From: Ceraceosorus guamensis | Lineage: Eukaryota; Basidiomycota; Exobasidiomycetes; Ceraceosorales; Ceraceosoraceae | Direction: 5' to 3' | Assembly (NCBI RefSeq): GCF_003144195.1 | Contig: NW_020290028.1 | Location: forward strand, 1-64,000 | Length of the DNA stretch: 64,000 nt | Shown here: positions 11,644-21,919 of the stretch, in pieces | How positions within the stretch are numbered: the first letter of the stretch is position 1 | Layout: the number at the start of each line of letters is the position of its first letter | Position numbers and translations under genes: made by a program | The notes under the pieces: model-generated | Seen by the model: only the letters and a program-made list of their open reading frames with translations | Databases searched by the model: none | Told to the model about the DNA's origin: nothing

Positions 11644-12273
11644 TCAGATCAACGGGTGGGTCGATGCTACGGACAGCACCGCGCGAATGTTGTCTACCAA
11701 TCGATTAGTATCGAGCACCTTTGCAGTGACTTTGTACTTGTTATTCTCGTCCGGCTCTACGTGCGTGATGTGCATCGCAGCAATTTCGGGCTCGGCTGCG
11801 GCGAAATCAGCGACCGCCTCGGTGATGTCCTTTTGAGCGTGGACGTTGGTAATGCCCTGCAAAGTTGGAGGGTGCCACGTCACTTCTGCAGGAGGATTCG
11901 CTGGTTGGTGAAGAGGTTCGCTATTCTCAGCTGCGCCGCTGGTGCTTGCGCTCTCGTCATCCGCTCTGCTCTCGAGCTGGTGAACGGTGACGACGTCTTG
12001 CAGGCTGCGTCTGCATCCATTCGGGCAGTTTATGATACCCACAGTGCCCAGAGGCGTCTTCTGCCCAGGCACGTCACCGCAAGTGCTCCGGTGGATGGCC
12101 TTGCTGACCTGCAAGAGAACAAAGCTAGGTTGGGCGAGGGACGGAGATAATGTTACGCTCTGCTTGCTCACCAAGTCATCCGACGGCAGTGGAGCTGCCA
12201 ATGCCAGCGTGACAATCGTAAGTAGGGTCATCACGATCAGCTTGTGTGACGCTTTGGGAAAGGAGCAACGCAT
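11644..12273 (-). CDS. Predicted secreted single-ISD protein
   Basis: Exon 12273-12172 encodes a signal peptide (MTLLTIVTLALAAPLP core). A 63-base intron (GTGAGC...TTGCAG) follows in phase 0, then exon 12108-11644, giving 188 residues. The intron length is a multiple of three and its reading is open, so an unspliced 209-residue form is also possible. After a Cys pair (INCPNGC) and a LESRADD cleavage-like site, the C-terminal 80 residues are one ISD copy: EVTWHPPTLQGITN, then AAEPEIAAMHITHVEP. The closest relative is the next gene (13347-13886), which shares TWH-PTL-GITN and gene layout; the two are a tandem duplicate pair. Function unknown. Confidence 0.7.
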   Translation of the reverse strand: MRCSFPKASHKLIVMTLLTIVTLALAAPLPSDDLVSKQSVTLSPSLAQPSFVLLQVSKAIHRSTCGDVPGQKTPLGTVGIINCPNGCRRSLQDVVTVHQLESRADDESASTSGAAENSEPLHQPANPPAEVTWHPPTLQGITNVHAQKDITEAVADFAAAEPEIAAMHITHVEPDENNKYKVTAKVLDTNRLVDNIRAVLSVASTHPLI

Positions 12274-13346
12274 GATGTAGAGGGGCCAGTGGGCAGGTCG
12301 GTCAATGGGTAATTTTGTTGCTGCAGAGGCTCGATAAAACTTGCTGCTGACTAATGTGCGGCTGGCGAAGACTTGCTTTTGAAGCTCTTGATGTTTGCTA
12401 CCGCCAAAGAAAGCAAGCCAGCATGTGCTCTTCAAGTTTTGAGACTGGCTGTCGTGTCTCACGCTGCGTTGCGTTTGGCAAGCGGACGCACTGTTGCAAC
12501 ATTTGCCACATTTTGCCACGCGTTTGAAACAGTGAGAGGACCTTTCGGTCATCTCACAACGAGCCAATGAAGACTGCGCTTTGGCTAGTGGGGTAGCTGA
12601 GATGACTCAAGAGGTCCAGTTTGGAGGACCATCGCAGTCGTGACTCACAAGTCTCATTGTCAAGTGATGAAAATAACGAAATAGTGTCCAACCTTTCCCG
12701 GAGTCGCACGACCCACCTTGAATAGGCGTCGTTTCTGGGCTCTCCCATGATTCATCAAGAACGTGACGGTGCCCACAACCCCTGCGCGCTCTGCCAGTAT
12801 CAGACTGACGCTGCAGCTTGAGCATGGCACATTGTGGCAAGCAGACTTTCCAACTAGAGGCGCATGGTGTTTCAAGTGAGAGAAGAATGGGAAGACCTGC
12901 CCACACATTGGCTCAAAGGCCAACAAGCTGCATGTTCATATCATCGTCATCCGCCCTTGACACAGAGGGCTGCGTGTTGGAACGTCGAAGTTCCAAGACA
13001 ACGATGCGGGACTATTTGCCCAGACCTGCCAGTCGATCGAACGCGATCGAGCACGTACTGGTGGCCGATGCACGAGGTCCAGCAACGTTGCAACTCTTTC
13101 TTTCGATTGACCATGCTTGACACACTTCCGCTTCCGAGCCCGTTGCCTGCAAAAAGGTCAACTTGTTCGGGAGAAAGCCCTCCATGGTGGGACTGAATTA
13201 CGGATCGCATTCGGTGAAGCATGAACTTTGACTGTATACAGCCCAGCTAGGACAAGCATCAACGCGCGATGATTGCCTCGCGACCCTCTCGCCCCTCCTA
13301 AGCCAAGCCTTGCCTCTTCCGCACTGTGTACCTTTGGTGAATGAGT
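12274..13346. other. Intergenic between the two tandem ISD genes
   Basis: About 1.1 kb with no gene supported. The open frames here lack signal peptides, family motifs or sensible splice partners. The left part is the upstream region of the minus-strand gene starting at 12273. Confidence 0.5.
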
Positions 13347-13886
13347 TTACAAGTGCAGAGGAACCGACGTCTTGAAACGAATGGCGTGATTTCCAAGGTT
13401 GTTCCAGTTCAAATCGTACACATCCACCAAAGCCTCGTAAAAGTGACCACTGCTACCTCCAGTAGGCTCGATACTCTTGATGTGAACGCCGCTGATGCGG
13501 GTTCTTTCTGCACTCCACTTTCTGACTTTGTTGTTTATGACCTCGCGCGCATCCGGGTTGGTGATCCCTTCAAGCGTTGGCGCATGCCAGGTCACTTGAG
13601 CTGGGCTTCCTCTCGGCTTAGCCACTGGCTGACTTGGCTCTCCATTATCTGCGCGCGCATTGAGAGTGGCGCGAACGCTGTCCTTCTGTTCCAAGCCTCG
13701 GGAATGGACGAGCTGCGCAAAGAGAGATCCACTTGAGTGCGCAGGTGGAAGGATATGAGGCACCACCAAAAGACTCACGCCCTGCGACTTCGACCAAGCT
13801 GGCAACGTGCCCACAGGATGAGCCAGGCAGAATGACGTAGTCCAGAGGACGACGGCAAGCTGAGCAAAGATTCCGCCAGCGATCAT
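13347..13886 (-). CDS. Predicted secreted single-ISD protein, paralogue of the 12273 gene
   Basis: Exon 13886-13779 encodes MIAGGIFAQLAVVLWTTSF, a signal peptide. A 66-base phase-0 intron (GTGAGT...GCGCAG) leads to exon 13712-13347; 157 residues in all. As in its neighbour the intron is a multiple of three, so retention would keep the frame. The ISD at the C-terminus has QVTWHAPTLEGITNPDARE, KVRKWSAERTRISGVHIKSI and a final strand ending VPLHL. No Cys-rich linker is present, unlike the neighbour. The two proteins align through the ISD but differ sharply between signal and domain, suggesting fast divergence after duplication. Confidence 0.72.
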   Translation of the reverse strand: MIAGGIFAQLAVVLWTTSFCLAHPVGTLPAWSKSQGVSLLVVPHILPPAHSSGSLFAQLVHSRGLEQKDSVRATLNARADNGEPSQPVAKPRGSPAQVTWHAPTLEGITNPDAREVINNKVRKWSAERTRISGVHIKSIEPTGGSSGHFYEALVDVYDLNWNNLGNHAIRFKTSVPLHL

Positions 13887-15444
13887 TTTTGTTCGACTTG
13901 TAATGTGAGTGTCGTGTTCGTCGTTGCTGTTATTCGCGACGCAGCTGCGCTGTGAATACTTGCAGTTGATGATGGGAGGCAAGAGGGCGTCTTTCTGATC
14001 CACGGGCCTCTTATTTGTATGCTGTAGGAAGTCGAGTGTGGTAAGACGACGGTCTCGCACGCGCGCTCCCTGCTCCCCTTCGAGACAGGTCACCTTGGGT
14101 GATTCGATAGAGCAGCAGCGCCGACAAAAGGAGCCTCAAAGGTCAAAGCTTCGCTGGACGAAACGCACCCTACGACCAGAGGGTGCAACAACACAGCGGA
14201 GTTGTGACGTGCCACGATTCTGGACAGGTAGCAACCTTCGTGGCTCTCATCCGAGAACGCGACCTGGCTGTGCCCTGCATGCAAGCGCCTTCAAACGCTA
14301 ATGACAACAACACCATTGCGTCAGGTGCCCAGCGATGACTGATTGTGGTGTACTTGATCCTCGTCGTGTAGAACGCGTGGCCATTCATGATAGTCCGTCA
14401 TTTTTCAGTCTTGATGCGAGGTTGCATATCAGCAGCAGCTTCTTCGGCAATGAGCGTCGATGTCATGTGATGCGACCGTGTATGGTGTTTTTTCGCGTCA
14501 CCTATCAGGTGCTAGCTGGCGCGAGTCAATTGGTGAGCGTACATGTCTGATTCGCCTCGATGCTCTAGCGTGCAGCGATCCTCTCGAAGGCGAGCTTCCG
14601 CAGCGGCGTGTACTAGTCGTCCATGGTGTTTTCGCGTCACCTGTCAGGTGCTGATTTGCGAGTCTCGGACCGTGAGCGCACCCTACACTGAGTTGGCCGC
14701 GAGCAAACGTCTTCAGCTTTGAATTACACTCCACAGCATGCTCCTTGTTCGAGGCCGGGCGAGGCAGCCCTCCAATACTCCTCGCTCTTGCTGTTGACGA
14801 CATGTGCTGCGTGCTCGGTTCTGAGACATCGCCCATGGCCGATCGGCGCCAACGTGTTTCGCTTTGCCGCACGAGGCGCGTGTTTTGTGCAAATTGGTGC
14901 GAGGCTGAGACAGAGCCGACCTCTGCGGCCATGGCCTGCTGCACGTTGGCCAGTGGAGCTTTGTTTGGCCGGGAATGCAAGGAATTCGAACGCACGCCAG
15001 GTGGTGGTCGTGGATCACGCCGACAACGTCAGCCGAGCGCGTTGGCAGCGAAGCGGCGCCAGGCATGCCACGCCACCCAGACAAATCACTTCGGCGCCTC
15101 GCCTGGCCACTCAATTGCGGCGCTCGCCATGTATGTCCCCGTCCCCGTACCTTCAAGCAATCACTCAGTCACAGTGTTGGACAGCGTGCCACACGTGGGT
15201 CAGCGGCAAGAATGTGCAACCCAGCTGAAGGTACCCACTCGTCTTCGCGCCTGCAGCTGATGTGTTGTTGGAATGTCGATAGATGCCCGACAAGTCCCTC
15301 CCTGCTCCCTCTGAGCTTCCATCACACCACTTCTCCTCGAGACGGACCGCACTGCTGGCCAGTGCAGATCATCAACGACCATTTTCTGATTCAACTCCAC
15401 TGCCAAAGCTTTGCACCCCGCTTCGCAAAAGCCGCATCGCCACT
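13887..15444. other. Intergenic with a short hairpin-bearing repeat
   Basis: About 1.5 kb without a supported gene. The upstream region of the 13886 gene has a TACAAATAAG box on the minus strand near 14000. A 35-base direct repeat occurs at 14481-14514 and 14622-14652 (separate entry). Overlapping open frames on both strands from 14.7 to 15.3 kb have no motif support. Confidence 0.5.
14481..14652. repeat. Pair of direct repeats each holding a CACCT-n3-AGGTG palindrome
   Basis: TATGGTGTTTTTTCGCGTCA followed by CCTATCAGGTGCT at 14481-14512 recurs as ATGGTGTTTTCGCGTCACC followed by TGTCAGGTGCT at 14622-14651. Each copy contains an inverted CACCT/AGGTG arm. Origin unknown; could be a protein-binding site or an old local duplication. 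Confidence 0.55.
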
Positions 15445-16084
15445 ATGCGCGTCTTTTGCCATAGCGTTGCACTGCACTTCACCTGCCTCTTGGCTGTTGC
15501 TGTATACCTTGCGTCTGCTAGGACACACACCAGAAAGGTGAGGAGCAGGGCGCCCTGCACGAGGAGTAGCACTCACAATCCCTCTTCGCCTCCGCTTCCA
15601 ACACGCCGATCCGCAGGCGAGAGCTCCTGGAGGCCCAGAGTACCATCGCGTCCATCTGAAGCTGCCAAGACGTGAACGCAGTCGTTACCTTCCCAAAATC
15701 CGCTTGCGTGGGCACGAGACGAAGGTTCGCCAGGTACGACGTGACTCAATAGTCGCCAGGTCTGCTGCTGCTGGTGCTGTGGTGCTGGCGACCCGCGACC
15801 TGAGGATCACCCACGCGGATGCAATCAACACGGCCCTAAATGGCGTTCCCGAGGATGCTAGGGAGGCTCATAGAGCGGCCCTGCACAGCGCCATCCGACA
15901 TGCATTCTTGCAGGATCATAGTGCTCAGCACTTTCGTCTAGAGGGCATCCACCGTGATCGTCAAAGCGCGCCCCGCTTTTTCGTCAGGGGCGTCGTCTGG
16001 AATGATGAGATGGAGAGCATGGCCCACTCGGTTCGCAAGCTAATCTTGCCCAATCTGAATGGGCTTCATCATTGGCCGTGGTGA
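15445..16084 (+). CDS. Predicted secreted single-ISD protein ending HHWPW
   Basis: Exon 15445-15537 encodes MRVFCHSVALHFTCLLAVAV and a short tail, a 31-codon signal exon ending in phase 0 at GTGAGG. Exon 2 is taken from 15734 (after CGCCAG) to 16084, giving 147 residues; the 196-base intron is longer than its relatives' and another acceptor (AAG just upstream) is possible. The ISD has LRITHADAINTALNGVPEDA, AALHSAIRHAFLQD, FRLEGIH and a C-terminal LPNLNGLHHWPW. LRITHADAIN is very like LAITHNDAIH in the 41121 gene 25 kb away on the other strand, so these two are probably sister copies. Function unknown. Confidence 0.68.
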
Positions 16085-17188
16085 GAGAGGCGCAACTGCG
16101 GTACAGATGGCGACAAAAAGGCAGGATAGGATTGGTGGTATGGTGACGACGCTTTCAGAGGTGGATGCCAGCAGGGACTTGCTTGCTGAAGTGCATCATC
16201 ACGTACGAGAGGGAACGACCGCGCCCGTGCATCATCGGCAGGCCTGTCTCAAATGAGATCAAGTCGTGCAGGTATCGAATCGAGTTGTTCGGCTCTTCAG
16301 TCGTAGCGCTTTGGATGTGCTGTGTGTGTGACTTGCATGTGATGAAAAGTTTGAGAGGTGGGGTTTGAACAAGTCCCAGTCGTGAGTGAGGGCTGTTCAA
16401 GTCTTGAGTTGCTGGGCACAGCGAGTACGGATTGCATGAGTCAGAGTAGAGAGCACACGAGACTTCGCGCCGGCAAGCGCTTGATGGGAGACGCGCCTCC
16501 ACATTGCATTGCGAGCGCGACTTCTTGACTCTTGACCATTACGCCGCCATCCGCTCGAAGTCGGCAGGGCGCGCAAGGATGACTGCCATCCATTTGACAT
16601 CGTCTCGTGGCCGCATCCAGCTCTGTCAGTTCAGTCTGAGTGCAGGTGATCTTGCATCTTCGGCGCACTCTCCGAACAGGAGTTCAGCAGTCCGGAAGGC
16701 GGGGCGCTAAACAGATGCGACAGCTGTCACTGCCACTGCTCGGAATGTCACAATAGTCAAAAGCAAGAAAAAGGGAGGGAAGGGGGTCCGGATGACGGCG
16801 AGCCAATGACCCATCAGGCGGCAGGACATTCCTCTTGCGTGTGTAGATGCAGCAAGAAGCTCTCGTCGTCGCTGCCAAGTCTTGCAGACCCTTGGGCGAG
16901 AGAATTTGGTCGAGCCGCACACCAGTGCCAACGGAAAGGACGCTCAATTCGACAAGACGAGTTCATGCTTGAATCGCTTCATTGTACAACGCTCCTCGTC
17001 GACCATTCGTGTTTGGACATCCTTCACAAACTGATGCCGGCGATATTCGGAAGACACGTAGGGCCCCGGAGTGGGAGGGTTGAGACTGGGCCTTGCTATA
17101 CGAGTGCATGCGCTCGCACTGCAAGGCACCTTTGTTCCACTTTGGCCATGGAAAGCAATCCCCCCCTCCACTGCGTGTGGGCGCCTGC
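16085..17188. other. Intergenic
   Basis: About 1.1 kb with no supported gene. Open frames on both strands overlap and carry no signal peptide or island-family motif. The right end is the 3' flank of the minus-strand CC8 gene. Confidence 0.5.
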
Positions 17189-17762
17189 CTACGCATCCCC
17201 TTGACATTGTGGTTCGCCGGCGCATCGTTTGCAGCAAATGCTCTCGCCTGGCTGGCCACAGAGAGTCCCTTCCTTTACTCCACACACTGGAAAGGTGCAG
17301 CAATCGGGAGGGGGTCGCTTTTGGCGCGTACTCAGCCTCGACGACTAGAGCAAGCAAGCAAGCAAGCAAGCAAGCAAGGAAGGAGAAAGCATCTCAGTCG
17401 TAGACCCTCTTTCACCGCGTGGATGCAGCTCACCGCATGACACTGGGGTCCGTCGGCGCATCGTTTACAGCAAAGGTCCTCGCCGGGTTGGCCACAAAGA
17501 GCCTGTGCCTTTGCTCCACACACTGGAAAGGTGCAGCATTGAGGAGGGCCTGGCACGCGCCTTTCCAGCATACCCAAGCTCGACGACTGGATCGAGCAGG
17601 CTCATGTCAGATAACGACTCTCTCTCTCTCTCTCTCTTTTTCCACCGGACCGTGACCTACGTCGAAGGAGCGACCAGCTGCGTCGCCGACCGATGGGACT
17701 GCGCCGATTTGGAGTGTCGCGACAGCGCACACGACCACGAAAGCCCGAAGGACAGAGCGCAT
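17189..17762 (-). CDS. Predicted secreted protein with two CC8 units on duplicated exons
   Basis: Three exons, 17762-17661, 17586-17434 and 17344-17189, all joined in phase 0, give 136 residues. Exon 1 (34 codons) is a signal peptide, MRSVLRAFVVVCAVATLQIG. Exons 2 and 3 each carry one complete eight-cysteine unit: CCTFPVCGAKAQALCG then EDLCCKRCADGPQC, and CCTFPVCGVKEGTLCG then ESICCKRCAGEPQC. Each unit follows a basic site (LERR, RQKR). The two exons and their acceptors (both opening TCGTCGAG) are a direct duplication visible in the DNA. Intron 1 holds a (CT)n run and intron 2 a (CTTG)n run as its pyrimidine tract. Four disulfides per unit are likely. Function unknown. Confidence 0.78.
17348..17378 (-). 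repeat. (CTTG)n run forming an intron pyrimidine tract
   Basis: About six AAGC units on the plus strand (CTTG on the coding strand) end directly before the CTAG acceptor of exon 3 of the two-unit CC8 gene. Length change here could affect splicing. Confidence 0.7.
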
Positions 17763-18942
17763 TTCAACTAGGTGAGGATCGAGAATGTTATGGAGTGTCA
17801 GCTCAGGGTTGCGCGCGTTGGTGGCCTGCTTGGCTCGCTGCGCCGCTCACCTTGAAAGTGTGGAGAACGAGGTGCGAGGATCGTGTCGAAGCGATGGATG
17901 AGGATGAGGAGGAATGCGCGATCGGGTGATGCGCAAAGATGGCGCTTTTTATAAACTTTCGAGGTGCTGCTGCGTGTGTGAGAGGCTTGTGAGTGCGACG
18001 TGTCAAGACAGCAGCCAAGGTGTGCACCTGGACAATCAGCAAGGAAACCGAGACGCAATGCGTCAAAGTGTAACCTTGCACATCGCGGTACGAGGACATT
18101 CGCACTTTCACGGATTAGCAAATGAGTGAGAAGCAAGGAAAGTGGTAGACACATTGCTTTGGCAATGTGTGCGTCGAGGTACCTCTTCATATAGCTGAGC
18201 GGATAGCAGCGATTCTGTGGGCTGAAAAGGGGGGTGCGCTGTCACGCAACAAAGCAGAGCAAATTCTTTTGGGGACCTACACCGACGTGGAAATTCACAT
18301 TTCTCGGGAGCTAAGCGCATCAAACGAAAGGATTTCTTGATCGGAGTACATCTTTGCGCAACGCTTCAATGGACGGTGATGTGCACCGAGGTGCAAAGAA
18401 GGTGAGAGGCGCTCACTTTGATTGGAAATATGCGCAGATCGTCCCTCATCAATGCTGACCTGCGAAGAACTCCACAGACCCATGCACGCCTCGAATAGTC
18501 CCAACGCATCATCCTGCTTGACTTGCAAGACTGCCTCTCGAGGCACAGGAAAGCGGCAAATGCTGCGTCTTGTGGCTCGATCCGAGGTGCTTCGTCACGA
18601 GTTCTATGTACGAGGCGGTAGAGCACAGCTTCGCGGAGCATGAACGATGGTGCTCATGATGAGCAGCTTGCTCCCCCACCCAGCTCACAGTGCTTTCGAG
18701 ACACACGATTCGAACCTTCACAGATTGTGATTCGATTTCGTTAGCTGGAGCTCATGTAGGCCTTTTCAATTGAAATACGAGTAAGTCGAGCATCCTGTGA
18801 TTCTGGGATTTTTTTTTCTTCTAGATTTATAATTCTGTTCGCATTCGTTCGCACCTCGTTCGTGGCTCAAGCTCGAGTCTGGCATTCTGATGCGCCATCT
18901 CTTTGTCGAGCGGAACTATTGGTGAAGGCCCACATGAACTTA
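17763..18942. other. Intergenic between the two CC8 genes
   Basis: About 1.2 kb. Near 17945 the minus strand reads TTTATAAAAAG, a possible TATA box for the 17762 gene. No other gene is supported; frames between 18.3 and 18.7 kb lack motifs. An out-of-frame CC8 unit lies at its right margin (18943-19035, see the next gene). Confidence 0.45.
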
Positions 18943-19006
18943 CGCGCCAGCGCACGTCGTCTGTCTTTTGCAGCTAAGGCAGCAATCAGAGCCGGAGCAC
19001 GAGACC

Positions 19007-21919
19007 TCAACCGGGCAAGGATCGATTTGGCAACACAAGCGAATGACCCTGCGCTTCAAGAGGAGAGAAGGATCTCTTTTCAGTAGGTTCCGGTTCCTCT
19101 GACTTCTCGTTGGGTGGAGGCAGCAACCCCCAGGAATATCCGGCACTGCCGCACCGGCTTGTGTCTCCTCGACATCCATCGCAGCAAGGGGGTTGCCCTT
19201 GCGTTCCGCACTTGGTTTGGTCGCCGGGACCGCAAGTGTCCACAGTGCAGCAGGGATTCTCCTTTCTGGGCAACAGACTCGCCGCAGCGTTCTCTCGAGC
19301 GGTGATGGTAGAGCGTTGATGAACGTCGGCCACAGCTGCATCCCTCTTCGTATTGTCGCTCGTGGAAGCCCCGCTGATGGCTCTAGCGCCAAGCTCCACA
19401 GCTTCCGGTAGCTCCAAGGAGCGCTTCAACGCGTTTGCTCCTCTGTGACATCTTTTGTCTCCTTTACACGAGTCGCAACAGTCAGGAGCGTCTGGATCTC
19501 CACAACGCTGCAAGTAGCCAGGCGAACACCTGTCGACGTTGCAGCAATGAGGTGTCGTCTTCGGTACTCTGACGAGCGCGTCAGGCTCCGATGACGCCCT
19601 GGAGAGCAAGTGGAAATCGCTGCTTTCAGATCGCTCGTCGACGTCGTCATGCTGATCGCCCTCGCTTGAGCGTCTTTTCGCGTCTGACTGTCGGAGAGCC
19701 CTTCCGCACTGGTCAGGATCTCCGCGGCATGAGTCGCAGCATGCCGGGCGCTCCTTTAAGCTGCATTGAGGCTGAATGCTTTCATCACAGCGGGCGAGCA
19801 AGCAACAGGGTGCCAATTGTCGTGCGACCAGCGTGGAGGTCTTCATGATGTCCCTAGCGAGCAAGATTTCGCTAGCTGTTTGAGCTTGGCTCTTCACGGT
19901 AGACCTGTGGAGGATGGTGATTGCAGTGGACTCCAGAGATCGTTCGTCATGGTGCCGTTTGCGCGGACTGTGCTCTGCGTTGCATCGTGGCGATCCCTTG
20001 CAACCAGAGCAGCAGCTCAGTTTGTGCCCTGGCAATGTGCACCTCGACTGCTCGTTCAGAGTCGCGCAAGGCGCGGTATCGCAGCAAGAGTCCGCTCTTC
20101 GGGACAAGTCAGTTTCGGCCGACTCGAGGGCGCTCCGCGTAACATGAGTGTCGTCGTTGAAGCTGTCCGTGGTGGACTCCAGAGATCGTTCATCATGTTG
20201 CCGTTTGCCTGGACCATGCTTTGGATTGCACAGTGTCGATCCCTGGCACCCAGTGCAGCACGGAGCATCTTTGCCTGGTCCGCACATAGCTTTGTTCGTA
20301 GCGCAAGACGCCGTTTGGCAGCAAGAATCTAGCTGCCTCGGAAGCAAGCGGTCTTTTTCAGCCGAACCGGCAGAGCTGCGGGAGAAGATGCGATCGTCGA
20401 AGGATTCGACAGCAGAGTCCAAAGATCGTCGAGGATAAGGCGGAGGGGCTGGTTTAAACCGTCCCTGCCCCGGAGACTTACCACCTTGACACGGTGGTGT
20501 TCCCTTGCATCCGAAGCAACAAACTGGGGGACTGTTCTGAGAGCATCTATCATCAAATCCACAATAGTCGTAGTTGCAACAATTGAAGTCGTCTCTTGCA
20601 AAAAGCATGCCAGTGACGGGATTCATGGCTCTCGAAAGAAAGACTTCACGATGCACGAGCGATTCCGGCGAGTCCAAAGAACGCTTGCCAGGCGGCTTCT
20701 TCTTGCATTTTGACTCCTTCTGGCATGAATAGCAGCACTGGTCCTCCGGAGATGGATCGTTGTCACAGAGCGAAGGAAAATTGCAAGGGGGAATCTCGCA
20801 GCAATTCTCGTACGGTGGTGGAGGGATTTGCCTCGGCAGCAGCATGCCCGACGTGGCTTGGGCTGGAACGCGTGGAAGCAGACCGCTACCGACGTCCGCA
20901 AGTAATGAGTCCTTCGTAGATTCCAAAGAGCGCTCGGTGGAGAGCGTCGATTTGGGGCATTTCTTCAGGTCCTTCTTGCACGAAAAGCAGCACTGATTCG
21001 TTGGAGCTTCCGTTCCGCAATCAAGTGGCCAGACGGGGCAAGGATCGATCTCGCAGCAATTCGTGTAGGGTGGGGGCGGAGGCTGCCTTGGCAGCAGCAA
21101 GCTATCCACAAGCTCGTTGCGAGGCTGAGCGGGAGATTTACCGCAAAGCTGCGAGTTGCCCTTGCAGCCGTCGCAGCAAGGCAACTTCTGCGAGCTCAGG
21201 CAAGACAGAGCTTCTACTTCGTTTTGACAGGATTCAAGAGCACAGCAGGGCTGCTGTGCTCTTGGCAGCAAGCTATCGGCAAGTTGGTTGCGAGGCCGAG
21301 CAGGAGCGTTACCGCAGAGTTTCGGGTCGCCCCTGCACCCGTCGCAGCAAGGTAACTTCGACCTGGTCGAGCAACTGAAAATTTCTTCCGCGGTATGACA
21401 GGGATCGGTGTCACAGCAGGGCTCGGGCCTCCTTGGCAGCAAGCTATCGGTCAGCTCGTCGCGACGTTGAGGTGGAGGTTTGGGGCAAAATTGCGAACCC
21501 TTGCACCCGTGGCAGCAAGGCAGTGGTAAGTCCGTGCTGCAAGTTTGAACCTCGAGGAGAATACGGCAGGGATCGATGCTGCAGCATTTGTCCTTCTTCC
21601 TTGGTAGCAAGCTATCGATCAGCTCGTCGCGGCGACGAGGAGGAGTAGGAGGAGGTCGACGAGGAGGTGGCGTTCGAGGTTCCTCGCCGCACTGACTAGG
21701 CGATCCCTTACAAGCATGGCAACAATCGTCTGGCGACTCCGTCTTGCAGGTGTCCTTTTGCTGCGAGGTCTGACAGTAGTCGACATTACAGCACGACCTG
21801 GGCCTGCCCTGCCTGGGATGCAGAGTAGATGGAGGAAGCACATGAGCCCGCACCCCGCTACTCGCGTGCAGAAGAGTGATGGCACATATCACGATCGAGA
21901 CGACGACGAGAAGTCGCAT
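19007..21919 (-). CDS. Predicted secreted polyprotein with twelve CC8 units
   Basis: A single exon of 970 residues starting at ATG 21919 (MRLLVVVSIVICAITLLHAS, signal peptide). Twelve units follow, each CC-x4-C-x4-9-C-x5-9-CC-x2-C-x3-6-C, for example CCSIDPCRILLEVQTC and LPCCHGCKGSQFC. Nearly every unit is preceded by a cleavage-like site: LLPR six or more times, also LFAR, LSRR and VARQ. Between units lie acidic, Ser-rich spacers with recurring DELIDSLLPR- or RSLES-type words. Design implies release of about a dozen 30-40-residue, four-disulfide peptides by Kex2-like or related proteases. Unit identity is moderate, so the array is old or diversifying. A thirteenth unit-like stretch is readable in another frame at 18943-19035, overlapping the stop; either a missed splice or a shortened C-terminus. 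No named family recognised. Confidence 0.85.
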   Translation of the reverse strand: MRLLVVVSIVICAITLLHASSGVRAHVLPPSTLHPRQGRPRSCCNVDYCQTSQQKDTCKTESPDDCCHACKGSPSQCGEEPRTPPPRRPPPTPPRRRDELIDSLLPRKKDKCCSIDPCRILLEVQTCSTDLPLPCCHGCKGSQFCPKPPPQRRDELTDSLLPRRPEPCCDTDPCHTAEEIFSCSTRSKLPCCDGCRGDPKLCGNAPARPRNQLADSLLPRAQQPCCALESCQNEVEALSCLSSQKLPCCDGCKGNSQLCGKSPAQPRNELVDSLLLPRQPPPPPYTNCCEIDPCPVWPLDCGTEAPTNQCCFSCKKDLKKCPKSTLSTERSLESTKDSLLADVGSGLLPRVPAQATSGMLLPRQIPPPPYENCCEIPPCNFPSLCDNDPSPEDQCCYSCQKESKCKKKPPGKRSLDSPESLVHREVFLSRAMNPVTGMLFARDDFNCCNYDYCGFDDRCSQNSPPVCCFGCKGTPPCQGGKSPGQGRFKPAPPPYPRRSLDSAVESFDDRIFSRSSAGSAEKDRLLPRQLDSCCQTASCATNKAMCGPGKDAPCCTGCQGSTLCNPKHGPGKRQHDERSLESTTDSFNDDTHVTRSALESAETDLSRRADSCCDTAPCATLNEQSRCTLPGHKLSCCSGCKGSPRCNAEHSPRKRHHDERSLESTAITILHRSTVKSQAQTASEILLARDIMKTSTLVARQLAPCCLLARCDESIQPQCSLKERPACCDSCRGDPDQCGRALRQSDAKRRSSEGDQHDDVDERSESSDFHLLSRASSEPDALVRVPKTTPHCCNVDRCSPGYLQRCGDPDAPDCCDSCKGDKRCHRGANALKRSLELPEAVELGARAISGASTSDNTKRDAAVADVHQRSTITARENAAASLLPRKENPCCTVDTCGPGDQTKCGTQGQPPCCDGCRGDTSRCGSAGYSWGLLPPPNEKSEEPEPTEKRSFSPLEAQGHSLVLPNRSLPG

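Noticed and set aside
14700-15300. Overlapping frames of about 170 codons on both strands
   Set aside because: Four frames are open at once, a sign of GC composition, and none carries a motif.
19007-21919. Hydrophobin family for the CC8 units
   Set aside because: Hydrophobins also have eight cysteines with two CC pairs, but in the order C-CC-C-C-CC-C-C over 70 or more residues with hydrophobic loops. CC8 units start with the pair, span about 30 residues and are hydrophilic.
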